DNA of 60,000 bases. Source: Membranipora membranacea (lineage: Eukaryota > Bryozoa > Gymnolaemata > Cheilostomatida > Membraniporidae). Location of the stretch: the NCBI GenBank assembly GCA_914767715.1, contig OU612069.1, positions 13,081,387-13,141,386 on the forward strand, written 5' to 3'. This document shows, piece after piece, positions 30,885-43,190 of the stretch. The number at the start of each line of letters is the position of its first letter. Position 1 is the stretch's first letter. The position numbers were made by a program, and so were the translations under genes. Under the pieces are notes generated by a model that saw only the letters and a program-made list of their open reading frames with translations, did not search any database and had not been told where the DNA came from.

Positions 30885-33800
30885 ATGAAATCGCTAAGAA
30901 CTGCACTAGCTGCGGTGATAGCAATTTGTATCCTGAGCTCGGCAAAAGGTAGGTTGATTTTTTGCATTTATTGCATCATTTTATGGACAATGTATTAAAT
31001 TAAAATGTTTCAGGTTCCCATACTAATTAAAGGGCAACCAAGGTTTCAAACATGTTCTCATTGATTGATAGCAGATTGCACCTTTTGCATATAGGGAAAT
31101 AGGGAAAAAGACCAAATCTAATTTGGATGATTATTCACCCAGAGTTATTGGGAAACATTTCATCCATCAGGTACTCAAAATCAGCTAAAATAGAATACCA
31201 CATAGCAGTTTCCTGTTCCTGTTATTATTTAGCCTGTACTCTATGATCATGACAGAAATGTCTTGGAACCTCCCCTAAACTGAAGTGTTACCCAGCTTAG
31301 AGACAGCAACTACTTTGAGTTTTGCGTCGCGTAATGCACAAAGCTGATGCTGCCTAGCACATAATTTACTACCATTGAATTCCATATCTGGAATAGCATC
31401 ATTAGCTTTCTTTTGCAAAACAAAGGGCTTGCAAAAATAGCCAGTCCCTAGTAGCAATCTAGAAATGCCCTAATCATCCACACTGTAGGGGTATAATTAC
31501 AGTTTGCAATTTTGTAAACAAGACAATTTCTCAGGCTAATTATTCATGCTACTAGGGACAGCCAATCAGAAAACAGTCAGATGGGTCCCTTTGTTGAGTG
31601 TCCTAACCGTATAACGCTATGATACTATTTCCATTCTAAGAGAAGAATCTAATTCAGTGTTTACTACCCATTAATGCATCGCTGCGAAACCTTGGTTGCC
31701 CTTTAAGGTGAAAACTTATCTAATAGAGAGGCTATTCCATCAGGGTGAACATCTGTTTGCTTGCTTAATGTTTTAAAATAACTAACATTGCAACCAGCAA
31801 ATTATTGAGACTCACAAACAACATATAGCTTAGTATATGTTGCTGAAAGGAAGCCTGACAAGCTTCTTTACAGCAATATATACTAAGCTATACGGTAATC
31901 ACGTGCAAAAAAGGTCTATATGTATTTTTTCTCAAAATTTCTTTTTCTTTGTTATTCAAATTAAGCTATTTTTTGGCTTTCTAACGCTATCAACAACTCT
32001 CTGAAACTCCTACCAGAAATTGGAAAAAAAACTGTTTGAAATTTCTTTTGTTCACAAATAGCCAGAAAGCTTCGGGCAAAAAAGGTCTATAAGTTTTTTT
32101 TTGCTCAATTACAATGAAAGCCATGCTCAATCGACCGTGAATGCATTCATTTGAACAATGCAATTACGATTCCGATACCGATTACGAATTCAAAAATGTG
32201 AATTTATGAGCAGCCAGCCACTAGAGCCTATTGATTCAACATAATATGATATGATATCTTACATGCAATGTAATTGGTATAAAAAAACGGGGCACACTCA
32301 ATATGGGCCAATTTTTGTATCAGAACTGGGGTTTCGGGCTTGGAATACTGGTTGGAAAATATATTTGGTCTGAGCAGGAATTACAAAATATCTAGCACTG
32401 CATAATCCTTTGATAACAAATTATGTTTTGAAGATCATGTCAATAATGTTGTATCCAAAGCAAATCAGAGAATGTTTGTCATCAGAACCTTTAATTATCG
32501 GAGTACAAAGCCTTTAGCCTGCATTTTATTTAAAAGTTTTATTGTATCCATTCTAACCTACTGCCTACCTATTTTGTTCACTAGTATTTATTCACGAGAC
32601 AAGAAAACTCTGAGAAATTTTTTTAAGCAAGGCGACAGACTAGGTCTTAATATTGGGGACCTAGATTCAGTCATATCAAAACGTACAAAGAACCTGGCCC
32701 TGCAGATAATACATGATGACAAACATTTTTTAAACAATTTTCTTGAGAAACTCCCCTCAGGCAGATATTGCAGCCTTAAATACAGAACTGCCAGGGGTAA
32801 AGACTCATTTCTCAGACACTTGATTTTGATATTACAAGATATTTTTTAATCCACTAGAAGTCAGACTTTACTTTACTCATTTTGCTTATGTTTTTTTTTG
32901 TTATTCCCTACTCATGTAACAGTATAAACACTCAATCTCGCAGCATACCTAATGTTTGTGACAAAATAAACCAACCAACCAACCAACCAATATAAATCAA
33001 AAATTCTATCGAGGTAAAAGTGCAGATCTGACTGGCTAAAAGTGCAATACTACAAGACAAACAGAGTATCGAATCGGATATAGATTCTGAAAATTTCTGA
33101 ATATGTATTTAGAATGATGAAGATTAATTATTTTGAGGTATATACTCATTCCGATAGAATTTGATGGGTGACTGATGGGTCACCACAATCTATACTGAAA
33201 ACTTATATCAATCAACAGAAATATTCTTTTGTTAAAGTTCAGTATAGCATATCCATTGTCATTTGTAAATTTCTCCACTCCTTTGATAAAAGGCAATTAA
33301 AATTTGTTTGAAACTGTACACAATGGCATAGAAACTACAAATATATAGGCTGATGGATGAAATAAACACCGTAATGAAAAAGTAAATCGCAATTTTAAAT
33401 ATGTTAAAAAAATATTTCAAACATGTCCTCAAAAGCTCATTTAGATAACATGATGAACTGATGCTCTAAAAAAAACCAGATCTCTGTGAGTTACCATGTC
33501 GAAATGTAATTCTGCCCAAACAGAAAAACATGAACTTGGAGATATTTTGTTAGATTTGGAGTTTTTTGCAGAAAAAAATAAATGAATAGTTAGCTGATTG
33601 ACTAACGATCCAGGTGACCAAATGTGGTTATTCTGAATTAAAAACTGTAGGAAGGAGATAGCTTTTGGAAAAGTAAGGAGGAGATAACTCCAACTGAGCA
33701 TTTTTGACTTTAAATAACTGAGTAATGACTGCGCTTGGTAACAATGACTCGTTTTGAATGACAATTGATGCAGATAGACCGTTTTTGCCCGAAGAAATAG

Positions 33801-35664
33801 CCAAATCTGAATGTTTTTGCGATATCTTTTGAACCGCTTCTTTGATCATTAATTAATTAACGCCAAATGAATTGTCTTAATTTTTAGCATATAAAAGTAT
33901 ATTTGCAATAATTTTAATGTTAATTAGAAAATTAGAAATTTGGAAAACGTGTTTGACCAGGAATATTTTAATTCGCAGGTAGCCCGTTTTTGCCTGTGAT
34001 GACCGTGTAGTGTTTAGATAGTTGGTTATTTTACTGGAAGTAAAAGTAAGGTACATACAAAAGTCTGTTATTTGAATAAAATTAATTCTATTTTGTTTAA
34101 ACGCTCTCTCAAATCAAATGGTAGACAAAGAAATAGTAAGTTTGATCTTAAATCGTAGGGCAATGAAACAATGATCTTGTAAAGTTAAGCTCAATGCTGA
34201 ATTTCTAAACATTATAAACAGCTCTTTCAGGCCTTTTTTGAATTGTTTGGGTAGTTCATAGAAAATTTAACCTTTGATCACAGATAGAATGTTGATTTGA
34301 ATTTTTTGGATTGACCCTAACCCATCTGGTAAAAGTGTCAATGGTTGTATAATATGACTTCAAAAGCCAGTTAATAGAAATATCTTCTTTATGCCTTGAT
34401 CCCAACCTTATTTATCCATTGCAGGTTGGTGGTTCGATGGGGAGGTGGCGACAGCAATTTTGAACCCTTTCGACGCTGTCAAGGCACGCACAGAAGCTCA
34501 GAAAAGTTTAGCCGATGCACAAAGACTTTATCCTTCTTCTGGTAAGTTGCCAAAAGCTTGAGGGTTTTAGTAGAGGTAGATTTAAAAGATCAACGTTTCA
34601 ATATAAGACAATTGCAAGGTATTTACATGTGAAAGACAATTGATTATTTAATGATCAATAGAAAAAGCTCATCAATCATGATAATTTCCATATCTTGTAA
34701 ATTTCCATATCATGTTAATTTCCAAATCTTTCAGTTAGCGATGGGGTAGGAGATGCATTCAGGCATGCTCTTTGGAACTTTCGTATGACACAAACTATAG
34801 GAAAGTCTGAGGCCAAGAAATTCGCTGATGCCCATGAGGAAGGAAACTTCATCCTCAACGGCTATAATGTGGGCAATAATCCCGCAAGCAAGGCAATGGA
34901 CCTTTTCAACAATAATGTTGGCAGAAACCTTCGACCTATCCCTGGCAGTGCGTATTTGAATCCTCTCCTTTCTTACATTGCAAAAGTCAATCGTTGGCAT
35001 ATCTGGCCATTTTTTATATTATATGAAGTTCAACTGAAGTTATAGACTGCAAACCTTTGTGTCCTTGAGTCATATTAGAACGCTAGACACAGTGTCATGG
35101 AATTTTGATAAAATTTGTAAAATGAAATGGTGAACACGACACTCGGTATTTTAGTCTGGGAAAACTCTGCTTGTGAAATAAACCAACTTGATTTAAATCA
35201 AATTTTCTCTGGTCATTCTACCTCTTTTATAATAGAACTTGCCCTTCAAAGTTCAATTAACACCCATCAACACCCATCACCTTCTGCCCTGCTCCATTGA
35301 GTAGAGTCTTCAAAGTGGTCACCTTTATTTGAAGATTGTATCATGAATCAATCACATTAGATGAGAAAGTTTCACTTTGTGAAAAATGGAAGGTTTGCAT
35401 CTACAATGCAAATGGAGGTTTATTCGGCATCTGTCCATCTTAATCAAGAAACTTAATTAATCCACATATTTAATCAATGAAATACAACAATGTGCATAAG
35501 ATTGTGAGAGCAACTAAGGCAGTGGCATTAGTGACATACTAAATGCCACATGATAACATATTATTATCATCCAATATCATTTTGTATTTCTTCATTGTAC
35601 AGAGACAGATATTGAGGTTGTCCAGAAAGCATTGGCCGAAGGTCGATTACAGACCTCACCCTAG
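30885..35664 (+). CDS. Secreted DUF6973-like protein, four exons, ~151 aa
   Basis: Exons: 30885-30948, 34425-34541, 34735-34947 and 35603-35664 (stop TAG). All junctions are GT-AG and phase 1, and the total is 456 nt. Exon 1 encodes a signal peptide (MKSLRTALAAVIAICILSSA), so the protein is likely secreted. Exon 2 begins WWFDGE and is helical. Exon 3 holds the conserved core: GDAFRHALWNFRMT, FADAHEEGN and MDLFNNNVGR. Exon 4 ends EVVQKALAEGRLQTSP. The His/Asn/Asp-His-Glu/Asn-Asn-Gly-Arg pattern is what I recall for DUF6973, a family annotated mainly in bacteria with no known activity. The polar residues could form a catalytic or metal site (inference). AATAAA at 35883 may be its polyA signal. 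Horizontal origin is possible. Confidence 0.82.
31031..31702. mobile_element. TTAA-flanked MITE in intron 1
   Basis: TIRs AGGGCAACCAAGGTTTC (31031) and GAAACCTTGGTTGCCCT (ending 31702) are perfect over 17 bp, with TTAA on both sides (31027-31030, 31703-31706). TTAA duplication is typical of piggyBac-type transposition. 672 bp; no transposase seen. Confidence 0.9.
31824..31892 (+). ncRNA. 69-nt intronic hairpin, pre-miRNA-like
   Basis: Arms 31824-31854 and 31862-31892 pair over 31 nt with about three mismatches around a 7-nt loop. The left arm begins TATAGCTTAGTATATGTTGC. Size, loop and near-complete pairing fit a pre-miRNA, but a small foldback transposon is equally possible. It lies on the sense strand of intron 1. 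Confidence 0.35.
32192..32256 (+). repeat. Short repeat shared with 1260-1325
   Basis: About 65 bp including 'AGCCAGCCACTAGAGCCTAT' and 'CAACATAATATGATATGATA' matches 1260-1325 almost exactly. Confidence 0.8.
32400..32992 (+). mobile_element. 3' fragment of a non-LTR retrotransposon (LINE)
   Basis: An open frame (about 32404-32849) encodes the C-terminal end of a CR1/Jockey-like RT protein, with 'KANQRMFVIRTFNY', 'SFIVSILTYCLPILF' and 'YRTARGKDSFL' as in the post-RT region of such elements. A ~140-bp 3' UTR follows, ending in an AACC microsatellite (32970-32990), the usual LINE 3' signature. It is heavily 5'-truncated, with no RT catalytic region. It sits in intron 1 of the DUF6973-like gene. 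Confidence 0.75.
33123..33727 (+). repeat. Interspersed repeat 'A', copy 2
   Basis: Same orientation as 1976-2541 with high similarity. It has an extra ~80 bp near 33160-33240. It lies within intron 1 of the DUF6973-like gene. Confidence 0.75.
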
Positions 35665-38600
35665 AGAAGAAATCACGTTGTGAATCAAGAGAAGAGGAAA
35701 TACGATTTGCAAGCTTTGCAACTTGAGGTGGTGAATTCCAGCTTTTATATTTCTCTTGTTCTGTATTGTTTAATATAACACATCAAAGCTCTACAATACA
35801 ACTTTCTTCCTTTTGATCTCAATGACAGTGTTAAAGCATCCATGAAATCAAACTTGGAATCATCAGAGGTATTTTGCCAGCTAATAAATTTGGAATTTAG
35901 CATGTAAGCAGCTGAATCAGACAATTTAAAGGAAAAGATGGCTTATCAAAGTCAGGCTTTGCGGATAATCCCAAGCAAGACTTGACAGGATAAAATATCA
36001 CAAATAATATATATTTCACGTATGTGATAAACAGTTGAAATTCTGAAATCTTGTATTTCATCGAAATTTCATGCAACTAGCCAAAATAATTGTGAGATCT
36101 CAAGTTCTCACAGCTCAGGAGGTTTCGGATAAAGAGAATGGAGCCAAGAGGATGGGAGCAGGTGATACAAGACGGCGTCAACCACTTCAAAATAATATAG
36201 ATAATTGAAACCTTTTTATCAGACATAAATTAAAGTCCAATCTCCGTCTTTTTGGAGGGTTCAAACGCAAGCATTTAAATAATATATATAATTAAAACCT
36301 TTTTATCAGACAAAAAACCTAAATAAAATCTCCGGTTTTGTCAAGAGGATGGGGAAATGCAACCTCCGGTTTTTTGGCCATTCTCACCCGCCGTGATGAG
36401 CCCCGGTGCATATAAAAACCGGGGGAATACAAGGCAGGGCAGTTCTTTTGGAGAGCCCTCAACAGCATATTACTCTGCAATATTTTGGTATTACTATTAT
36501 TTTGGAGCGTGTTATTATTTTGGAGCGTATTACGACTTACTGTTTTGGAGTTGACCTATTCTGACCTTTTACACAGGAAACTTTGACGGTATGATAGAGC
36601 ATGGTTTATTTTTTACGATGACTGTTTAAACTTATTTCCACCATTAATCAAAATAAAGTCTTATTTTAATGTCGAAAGGCATCTCAACTAAGAGTCATTA
36701 GTAAATTGAACTAATATCTGCTTGTAACAAAATTCTAAAGAACAATCTTGTGGATAAATTTGATTAGGTAAACAAAACACTTTTTGTATGGAGTTGCCTT
36801 CTTCCTCAACAGGAAGAAGTTAACTCCATACAAAATAAACATGAGCAAAATGAATGAAATAGTGGTGTCTGTTCTGCTCGGGTATTCGGCCCCAAGTGGG
36901 TCGAATATGCGACATAATTTGTGTTATTGTAAAGATAGACGCAGATTCTAAGGTGGAAAATAGTAGGTTTCACTTTAACAGTTCTCATAAAGCAGGGAGA
37001 AACTTCCAATATCCATCCATGCATGTAAGGTGCTCACCAATCATCATAACCAAATTCACACGGTCCAGTCAGTTGCTGCTATGATCCAAACTAGACATTG
37101 CTGATTGAAAATAAAGCGCCCACCATATTTATCAAAACAGCAATTTCAGTTTTGTCCTGGAATTTGAGCTTTTCAAATTGGAAAGAGTTTTCATCATTGA
37201 CAGTTTTGCCACTAAACTATGAAACATCTTTGTTGTCAATTCCTGATTGCAGTTGTTGTGTGCTAGTCATAGACATCGATACATAGATGCCTTATCAGTT
37301 TTTGCGGTTTTCGTTATAGCTGGTTAACCACCATCAGTGGTGGGGATTATAGCCTGTTATCTTAACAAATTTCAATGTCCAGAAAAATCCTGTTACACCC
37401 AGATAGTAGTGAAAATATGTGGGTTAGTTTTTCAGCTAGTCCATCTTAGTCCATTCTTGAAAAACACCCTACCACTGATTTCTTATATACTTATATACAG
37501 GGGATAGACGAAAAGTGGAACGACTCCCAAGAGCGGCTTAGGTTGCTATGAGGTCTATATAGTGACCTTTTTCTGAATAGGTCTCAGCCTATTCGTGAAG
37601 TATAGGTTAGGCCCCCCTATGATACTATTAATGATCAATTATAAGATTAGTTGAGGTGGCACTGCTATTATTGTCACATTTGTGTTAATAAAAATATATT
37701 ATTTTCAGCGATTAACTTCAAGTACTTGATGTGAATATTGCTCTCACACACTTTCAGTGGTCATGCCCTAGTCTTCTATTTAAATAAAATCTGAAAAATT
37801 CTCTTTACAACATTCATTTAGTTGATGCAATTCATTTTCCTATCTGCATCTGTGAAGCGGTCAGAGATGTCCTACTTTGGCATGTTTTACATCAGTCAGG
37901 GATATATGATAATATACAAGGGCAATAATGTTGATTTATCATCTGAAAAAAAGGTGATTTGACAAAGGCTAGCCTCTTACCCTAGGGCTATGCACACTTC
38001 AACACATACAATTATGTATCATGTGTGATTTACATAGTGCATTGTTTATTAATGGGCAGCTTGAACATATTAGTCACAGTCGCAGACCATTTGTTAAGGT
38101 GTTAGCACTGCAGAAGTTGGACAGGATTTGCAGATTAATGATACTCTAATTTATCATCGGTAAACTGATACAGTATTAGGGAATACCCCCCTCTCCCTTA
38201 AGGTACAGATAGGATGTAACTGAGACTAATAGCCAGGTTTCCTATGGCTGCTGTCCTTCATAGATAATATCATTGTTATCAATATTATTGTCTATGGATA
38301 ATATTTTGCGCACATTATATAATTCGTCTGTTGCAAGTTGTTGATGCGCCAAGAGTTTGGGACAAACAACAAGTTTTTAAAGACAACCAATGAAATTCTT
38401 GGCCTGAACTTTAGTCTCTCATACCGGCAGATGATGAATTTGTGGCCTTGGTGTGGGTCAGACCAATGACCTTCAAGGTATATCACTAAACTGATCATTA
38501 CTAAAGGCTCAAGAGGCTCATGAGAGTATGTTGGCTCAAGTGTAAAAAACTTGCAAAAACTATGCAATATTTTGTTGGTGGCTGAATTGATTCATACTGC

Positions 38601-39461
38601 ATTACACACATTTTTTAGGGTTTGTGGTTAATAAACTCAAAGTTGCCTCCCTCTCCTACATACATTATGGGTACCCTTAAACTTGCAATGACTCTTATAA
38701 CATGCCACATCGCAAGTTCTCTCGAAAATTGCCCTCCAGAGGTATGAGCAGATGACTTCCAATTCATAACTAGAACTGCAAATGCAGAGGGAACCCCACC
38801 TCAAGCATGGGTGGGTGGCATTAGAGGGTGGGAGAAGTGCGAGGGACTGGGGAAGGTAAATTTGCAAAATCAATAATTTGAATAAAAAAACTGAGGAAAA
38901 AAAGATTCTCCATAGGGAGGGGTGCAGAAGCTGGAAGCTGGAAGTAGCTTGCATTTGTGCTATGCAGCAGACAACTGCTTTCAATATCATAGTTTTATCA
39001 GCATTCAATAGATAGAACATGCTTGACACAAGCAGAGTGGAAATCACGGTCACATGAGATAACTACACTGATCAAATCATTATCTCAATGCTCATAGCCC
39101 AATATCCTAACCTTGACCTAGATTAATGCCTTCCCCTTTACTCATTGAGTCAAGTTCATATTTTCAACAAACAAACACAAGTACATTTGACATCATTTAA
39201 AATAATTTTGTTGATTGACTTGTTACCTTGAATTATGAGCTTTGAAGTGAATAACCTTGATCTATCACCAAGATGGCATCATTGCTATCTTATGTCTCGT
39301 GTTGTCCCACATACTCACCGAACTTTTTGACACAGTTTGCAAAGTGTATCAAAATTTTACTATTATTCATGAATTTTTCTCCTGGTATAGACTAGTTTGT
39401 TACAATCATCCTAGACACAAAAAATGATGGCAACAGGTTGATGGTACGAAATAACATGTTA
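35665..39461. other. Gene-free stretch with small repeats
   Basis: It holds the probable 3' UTR of the DUF6973-like gene, a two-unit ~88-bp repeat (36189-36360, with 'AAACCTTTTTATCAGACA' in each) and a hairpin at 36783-36835 (TTGTATGGAGTT...AACTCCATACAA with inner CTTCTTCCT/AGGAAGAAG). A block at 38550-39370 appears weakly similar to 59105-59740. No exon was recognised. Confidence 0.45.
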
Positions 39462-39469
39462 GCATTATC

Positions 39470-39907
39470 CATAGACTTGATAATAAGTCTAGGCAGGACA
39501 TTGAAGTGAGGCACCTAATTATGGTGACGCGAAAAAATTGGAAGGTGTAGAAGCAGAGACTTTTACTCATATCTATCTTTGACTTACCGGTCCCAGCTTT
39601 TAGTCTAAACACCGTTTGCAATAGCTTGCTTTCATGATAATGTTTAAGCTACGAAGCTGAATAGACCATCAAAATGATCACCAGAAGCTGATGAATCTAT
39701 TGCAATTTCAAACTTAAATTCCGATCGATATTGATTGAGTTATCAACATTAAAATAGAGCTGGGACCGGTAAATCAATGATAGCCATGAGTAAAAATCAC
39801 TGCTCCTACACCTTCCAGTGACGTCGCGTCACCATAATTAAGTGCCTCAGTGCCTCCATGCTAATGCTTCATACAGTGTCCTGTCTAGGTTTATTATTAA
39901 GTCTATG
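39470..39907. mobile_element. hAT-type foldback MITE, 438 bp
   Basis: Flanked by an exact 8-bp duplication GCATTATC (39462-39469; 39908-39915). The ends are CATAGACTTGATAATAAG and its near complement. The inverted arms extend ~130-150 bp and share 'TAATTATGGTGACGCG', 'GGAAGGTGTAG' and 'TTACCGGTCCCAGCT'. There is a ~155-bp spacer and no coding. Confidence 0.9.
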
Positions 39908-39915
39908 GCATTATC

Positions 39916-42900
39916 AAATAAATATACTGTATTCCTGAGTTGAGCGTATCGACTGGATAAATATTTTTTACTCATAGCCAATTGTCAGTATAGAACCCTT
40001 GAAATTTGTTATTGTGTCTCTTCATATTGACTGACCTAGATCTCTAAAATCAACACATAAAAACATATACTACTAACATCTCTTATTACCGGGAGGGGAG
40101 GATTTTTCTTAGTTTGGCTGAGGGTTTTCTAGTTTTAAAAAAGGGAATTATGACTTGTTATAGCAGGGAGAATACCTCCCTGGTTATAGCATGCTCTTCT
40201 GATCTATATCCTTTTGGCACAGTTTGTAAAATGTGCCAAATATGATAAACAATTTTATATCTAGCCATCTATGTTTTGGTCAGCTTCTTAGTTATTTTTA
40301 ACCAACTGCTTTCTAGCTTTCTAGCACTCTTTTATGGCATGAAGAGGCAAATTTGGCCTTTCATGCCCTCGGTGGTCAGGATAGCAGTTTGCACACATGG
40401 TGACAAGATAAGCTGATATTTTCTCGGTGAGTCTAATCTGCTGTCAAACTTATCATCATCCTTAAGAATAGATCCCTTCACATTTGTTCCCTAATCAATG
40501 TTTTAAGTCAACAGGCTTTCATTAGCCTCACATTCTCAAAACAGCCAACAAAGATCTATTAACATGTACAGAGAAATATAATCGGCGGGTGCACAGGGTT
40601 CTTGATATTGGCAATGATCATGCACATGCTAAAAATACCCGCACATGTACTTAGAGAGTTTTCACTGATCAAAAATTAATCTTCATTGCAAAAAAGGACT
40701 TTGAATGTGTAAAATGGGATCTATAGTATAGGTGCTCCAGGTCACTAGCCTGTCATGGCAGGCTTTGGTTGGTGGTAATGTAAACATAACTGTAAACATC
40801 ATGGACAGCAAAATTCATTTGAAACAATTTTCACCCCAAGCTAATTTTTCCAAGTATTTCTGTGACCTAAATTTCACCCTTTTCTCCTCGCTAGCTCTTG
40901 TTTTTGTTCTTGTTTTTACCAATTGTCATGCCCATTTGTCAAAAAGTCCATTTCCAAACCCCATTAATGCCCTTACTTGTGGGTTTTCCGAGAGGATTAC
41001 CTTTCTCTGTCTGGTGCAAAATAAATCTGCTGCATAATTATAATTAATACACCTTTCTGGTCAACAGGGCGGTCACCTGTATGGTTTAACTTTATGTCCG
41101 AATCATCATGTTTCATAATACTAATTAATAACTTTAGGGATTTACTTGACCATCTGCACCTAGTGGAACCTTGCATTTTCTCAGCTCGAATAAAATCCGC
41201 TTGCACTTTTTCTCCGCACAACATGTGTTTTAAAGCAGATTTTCGATTATTCAAGAATATTTTGTAACCATTTTTTTTGAAGTAATTAATAGCTTTTCTC
41301 AACATTTTTCTGGTATAAAAGCTGGAGTGGTAAAACATGTTAAACCAGTTCACCCTGAGCCACAAACCAGCACAGGTATGTTAGCTGACTAATTTTTGGT
41401 ATTTGTTCTATGTTTTTGACTTATATTTTTCCTTTTTCATTATTTTAAAAGATGAGATTCTAAAGTGAATAAATTGAGTTCTAACTTTGCTAATTTCCAA
41501 ACGCTTGATCTAAAAGTTTAGTATTAATTAACTATGTTCATAAGCACAAGCAATTAAGTCTGATCTTCGCCCTGTCTGGGTTTTAAACTTTGAAGTTTTT
41601 GCAGTAAATCTTAACAACATGCTAATTCCAAATAATTTAGTTGTATAAAACAAAAATACCTTATCAAATTTGTAATGCACAACCACTTTCAATATAACTT
41701 ACTTGCCTGGATTTATAAAAATTATAGCATGCTTTGGGTTTAAATTTGCAACAGCGCATCAATCACTTCACATGGAACTCTAATCGCTGGTAGAATTTCA
41801 GAGTGCTAGGTATTCGTAATTTTCAGAGTTAGTTTGCTTGTTATTCTCTCAAGGGCAATGGCCAAGTCTTTTAGGGAATACGGAAGGCAAATTCTGTTTA
41901 TTACAGTAATCAGCCCCTCCCCCCACCCACCATACAAAGCTTGTCAAGACAGGCTAACCTACATCATGCTAAAATGTGAATGCTGGTTATTCAAACATAT
42001 TATTATAATGTCATTTGCAAGTCTTTTTTTTTGCTTGTTCACATATTGATCAGCAAGCAAGTATAAGTTTAAATCACAAGTAAAAAAATAAGTAAAAAAA
42101 ATGGGCAGTCGTTCACAATCAGGCTTCCAGTTGAGTTTATTCTTAGTCGCTCAAGGTTCGTGGTTTTCTGTGTGCTGACTGACAAAGTACACACCACAAT
42201 ATGAAGTCATTATTGCAGTTATGAAAAAAAATCAAAACATCAAAACAAGATATAAAGGACCAAAGGACTTGATTTATTATGCCTTTTTTTTAAGTTATCA
42301 AATCTGAAGTATTATTAGCATACAGGCTTAATTTGACCCTAGAGAAACACCATACATGTTGATTAGCTGCGGCTGAACACCAGCAGACCTTCTACTTCTG
42401 GCTCCGCCCCCAATCTGAATAATCGATTCGTTCTAAAATGAAGAGTGGATTACTTACTCAGACTCATGCAAATAAAAACACTTGTTTGCTAGGTTTGCAA
42501 TGTTGCAGGATGGATTGGGAATGTGACCACAATCTGTCAACCAGGAACTCAAAATACGCATCGAGGTTCCAGATCATGTTGACTTCATTCGTCAGTCATG
42601 CAAGTTTGATAACCATTAGATGCAAGAGCAAACTTGCTTTACGGGGCCTCTGAGTACTATGGGTACCTGTACATGTACTCTGATAATACAATCATGTTGT
42701 ATTATCCCCCATTGAAGACAAAACAAGACAAGACCACAATCTTAAGCCATCATACGTGAGGACTGCCCACATTTTCACAAATTTGCGGGTTTGAGACACA
42801 ATACTTTAATATAGAGGTGATTTAAACAAGGATCAAACGCTACAAGGTACTTTGTTGATTGAATGAATATGAGACACAACTGCCACTGGATCTGCTTAAG
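39916..42900. other. Gene-free stretch
   Basis: Nothing coding recognised. 'CAGGGAGAATACCTCCCTGG' (about 40165) is a short palindrome of a type seen elsewhere in the window. It ends just 3' of the SVEP1-like gene. Confidence 0.4.
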
Positions 42901-43190
42901 CTAATTGTTTACGCAATTAATATTTGCGTATTTAAACATTACATTACAATTCTCTCCTGGTACCATAGAAAGACACACCTTAGGTCCGCAGAAGACTTCA
43001 AAGTCATCCTTAGTCAGTGTTTTATCTAGTGTAGCCTTAAATCCTTGACCTACAAAGCTGGGGCCGCCTGACTCGAGTGCATCGATGGTATTCTGTATGA
43101 TTTGTTGTTTAGTCTGTTCATCGTTACAGTTACCCTCATACCAGGTAAATTCATACTGTGATAGTGTGTCCTCATTCACTGGTGTCATCA
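42901..43190 (-). CDS. Exon 17: C-terminal domain of SVEP1-like protein
   Basis: A 96-residue end with 'YEFTWYEGNCNDEQTKQQII', 'DDFEVFCGPKVCLSM' and a final CVNN. A conserved disulfide-bearing domain that follows HYR/CCP blocks in some invertebrate proteins, as I recall. Function unknown. Confidence 0.75.

Noticed and set aside
40732-41365. Pair of ~100-120 codon frames on opposite strands
   Set aside because: No domain, no splice-consistent extension and low-complexity composition.
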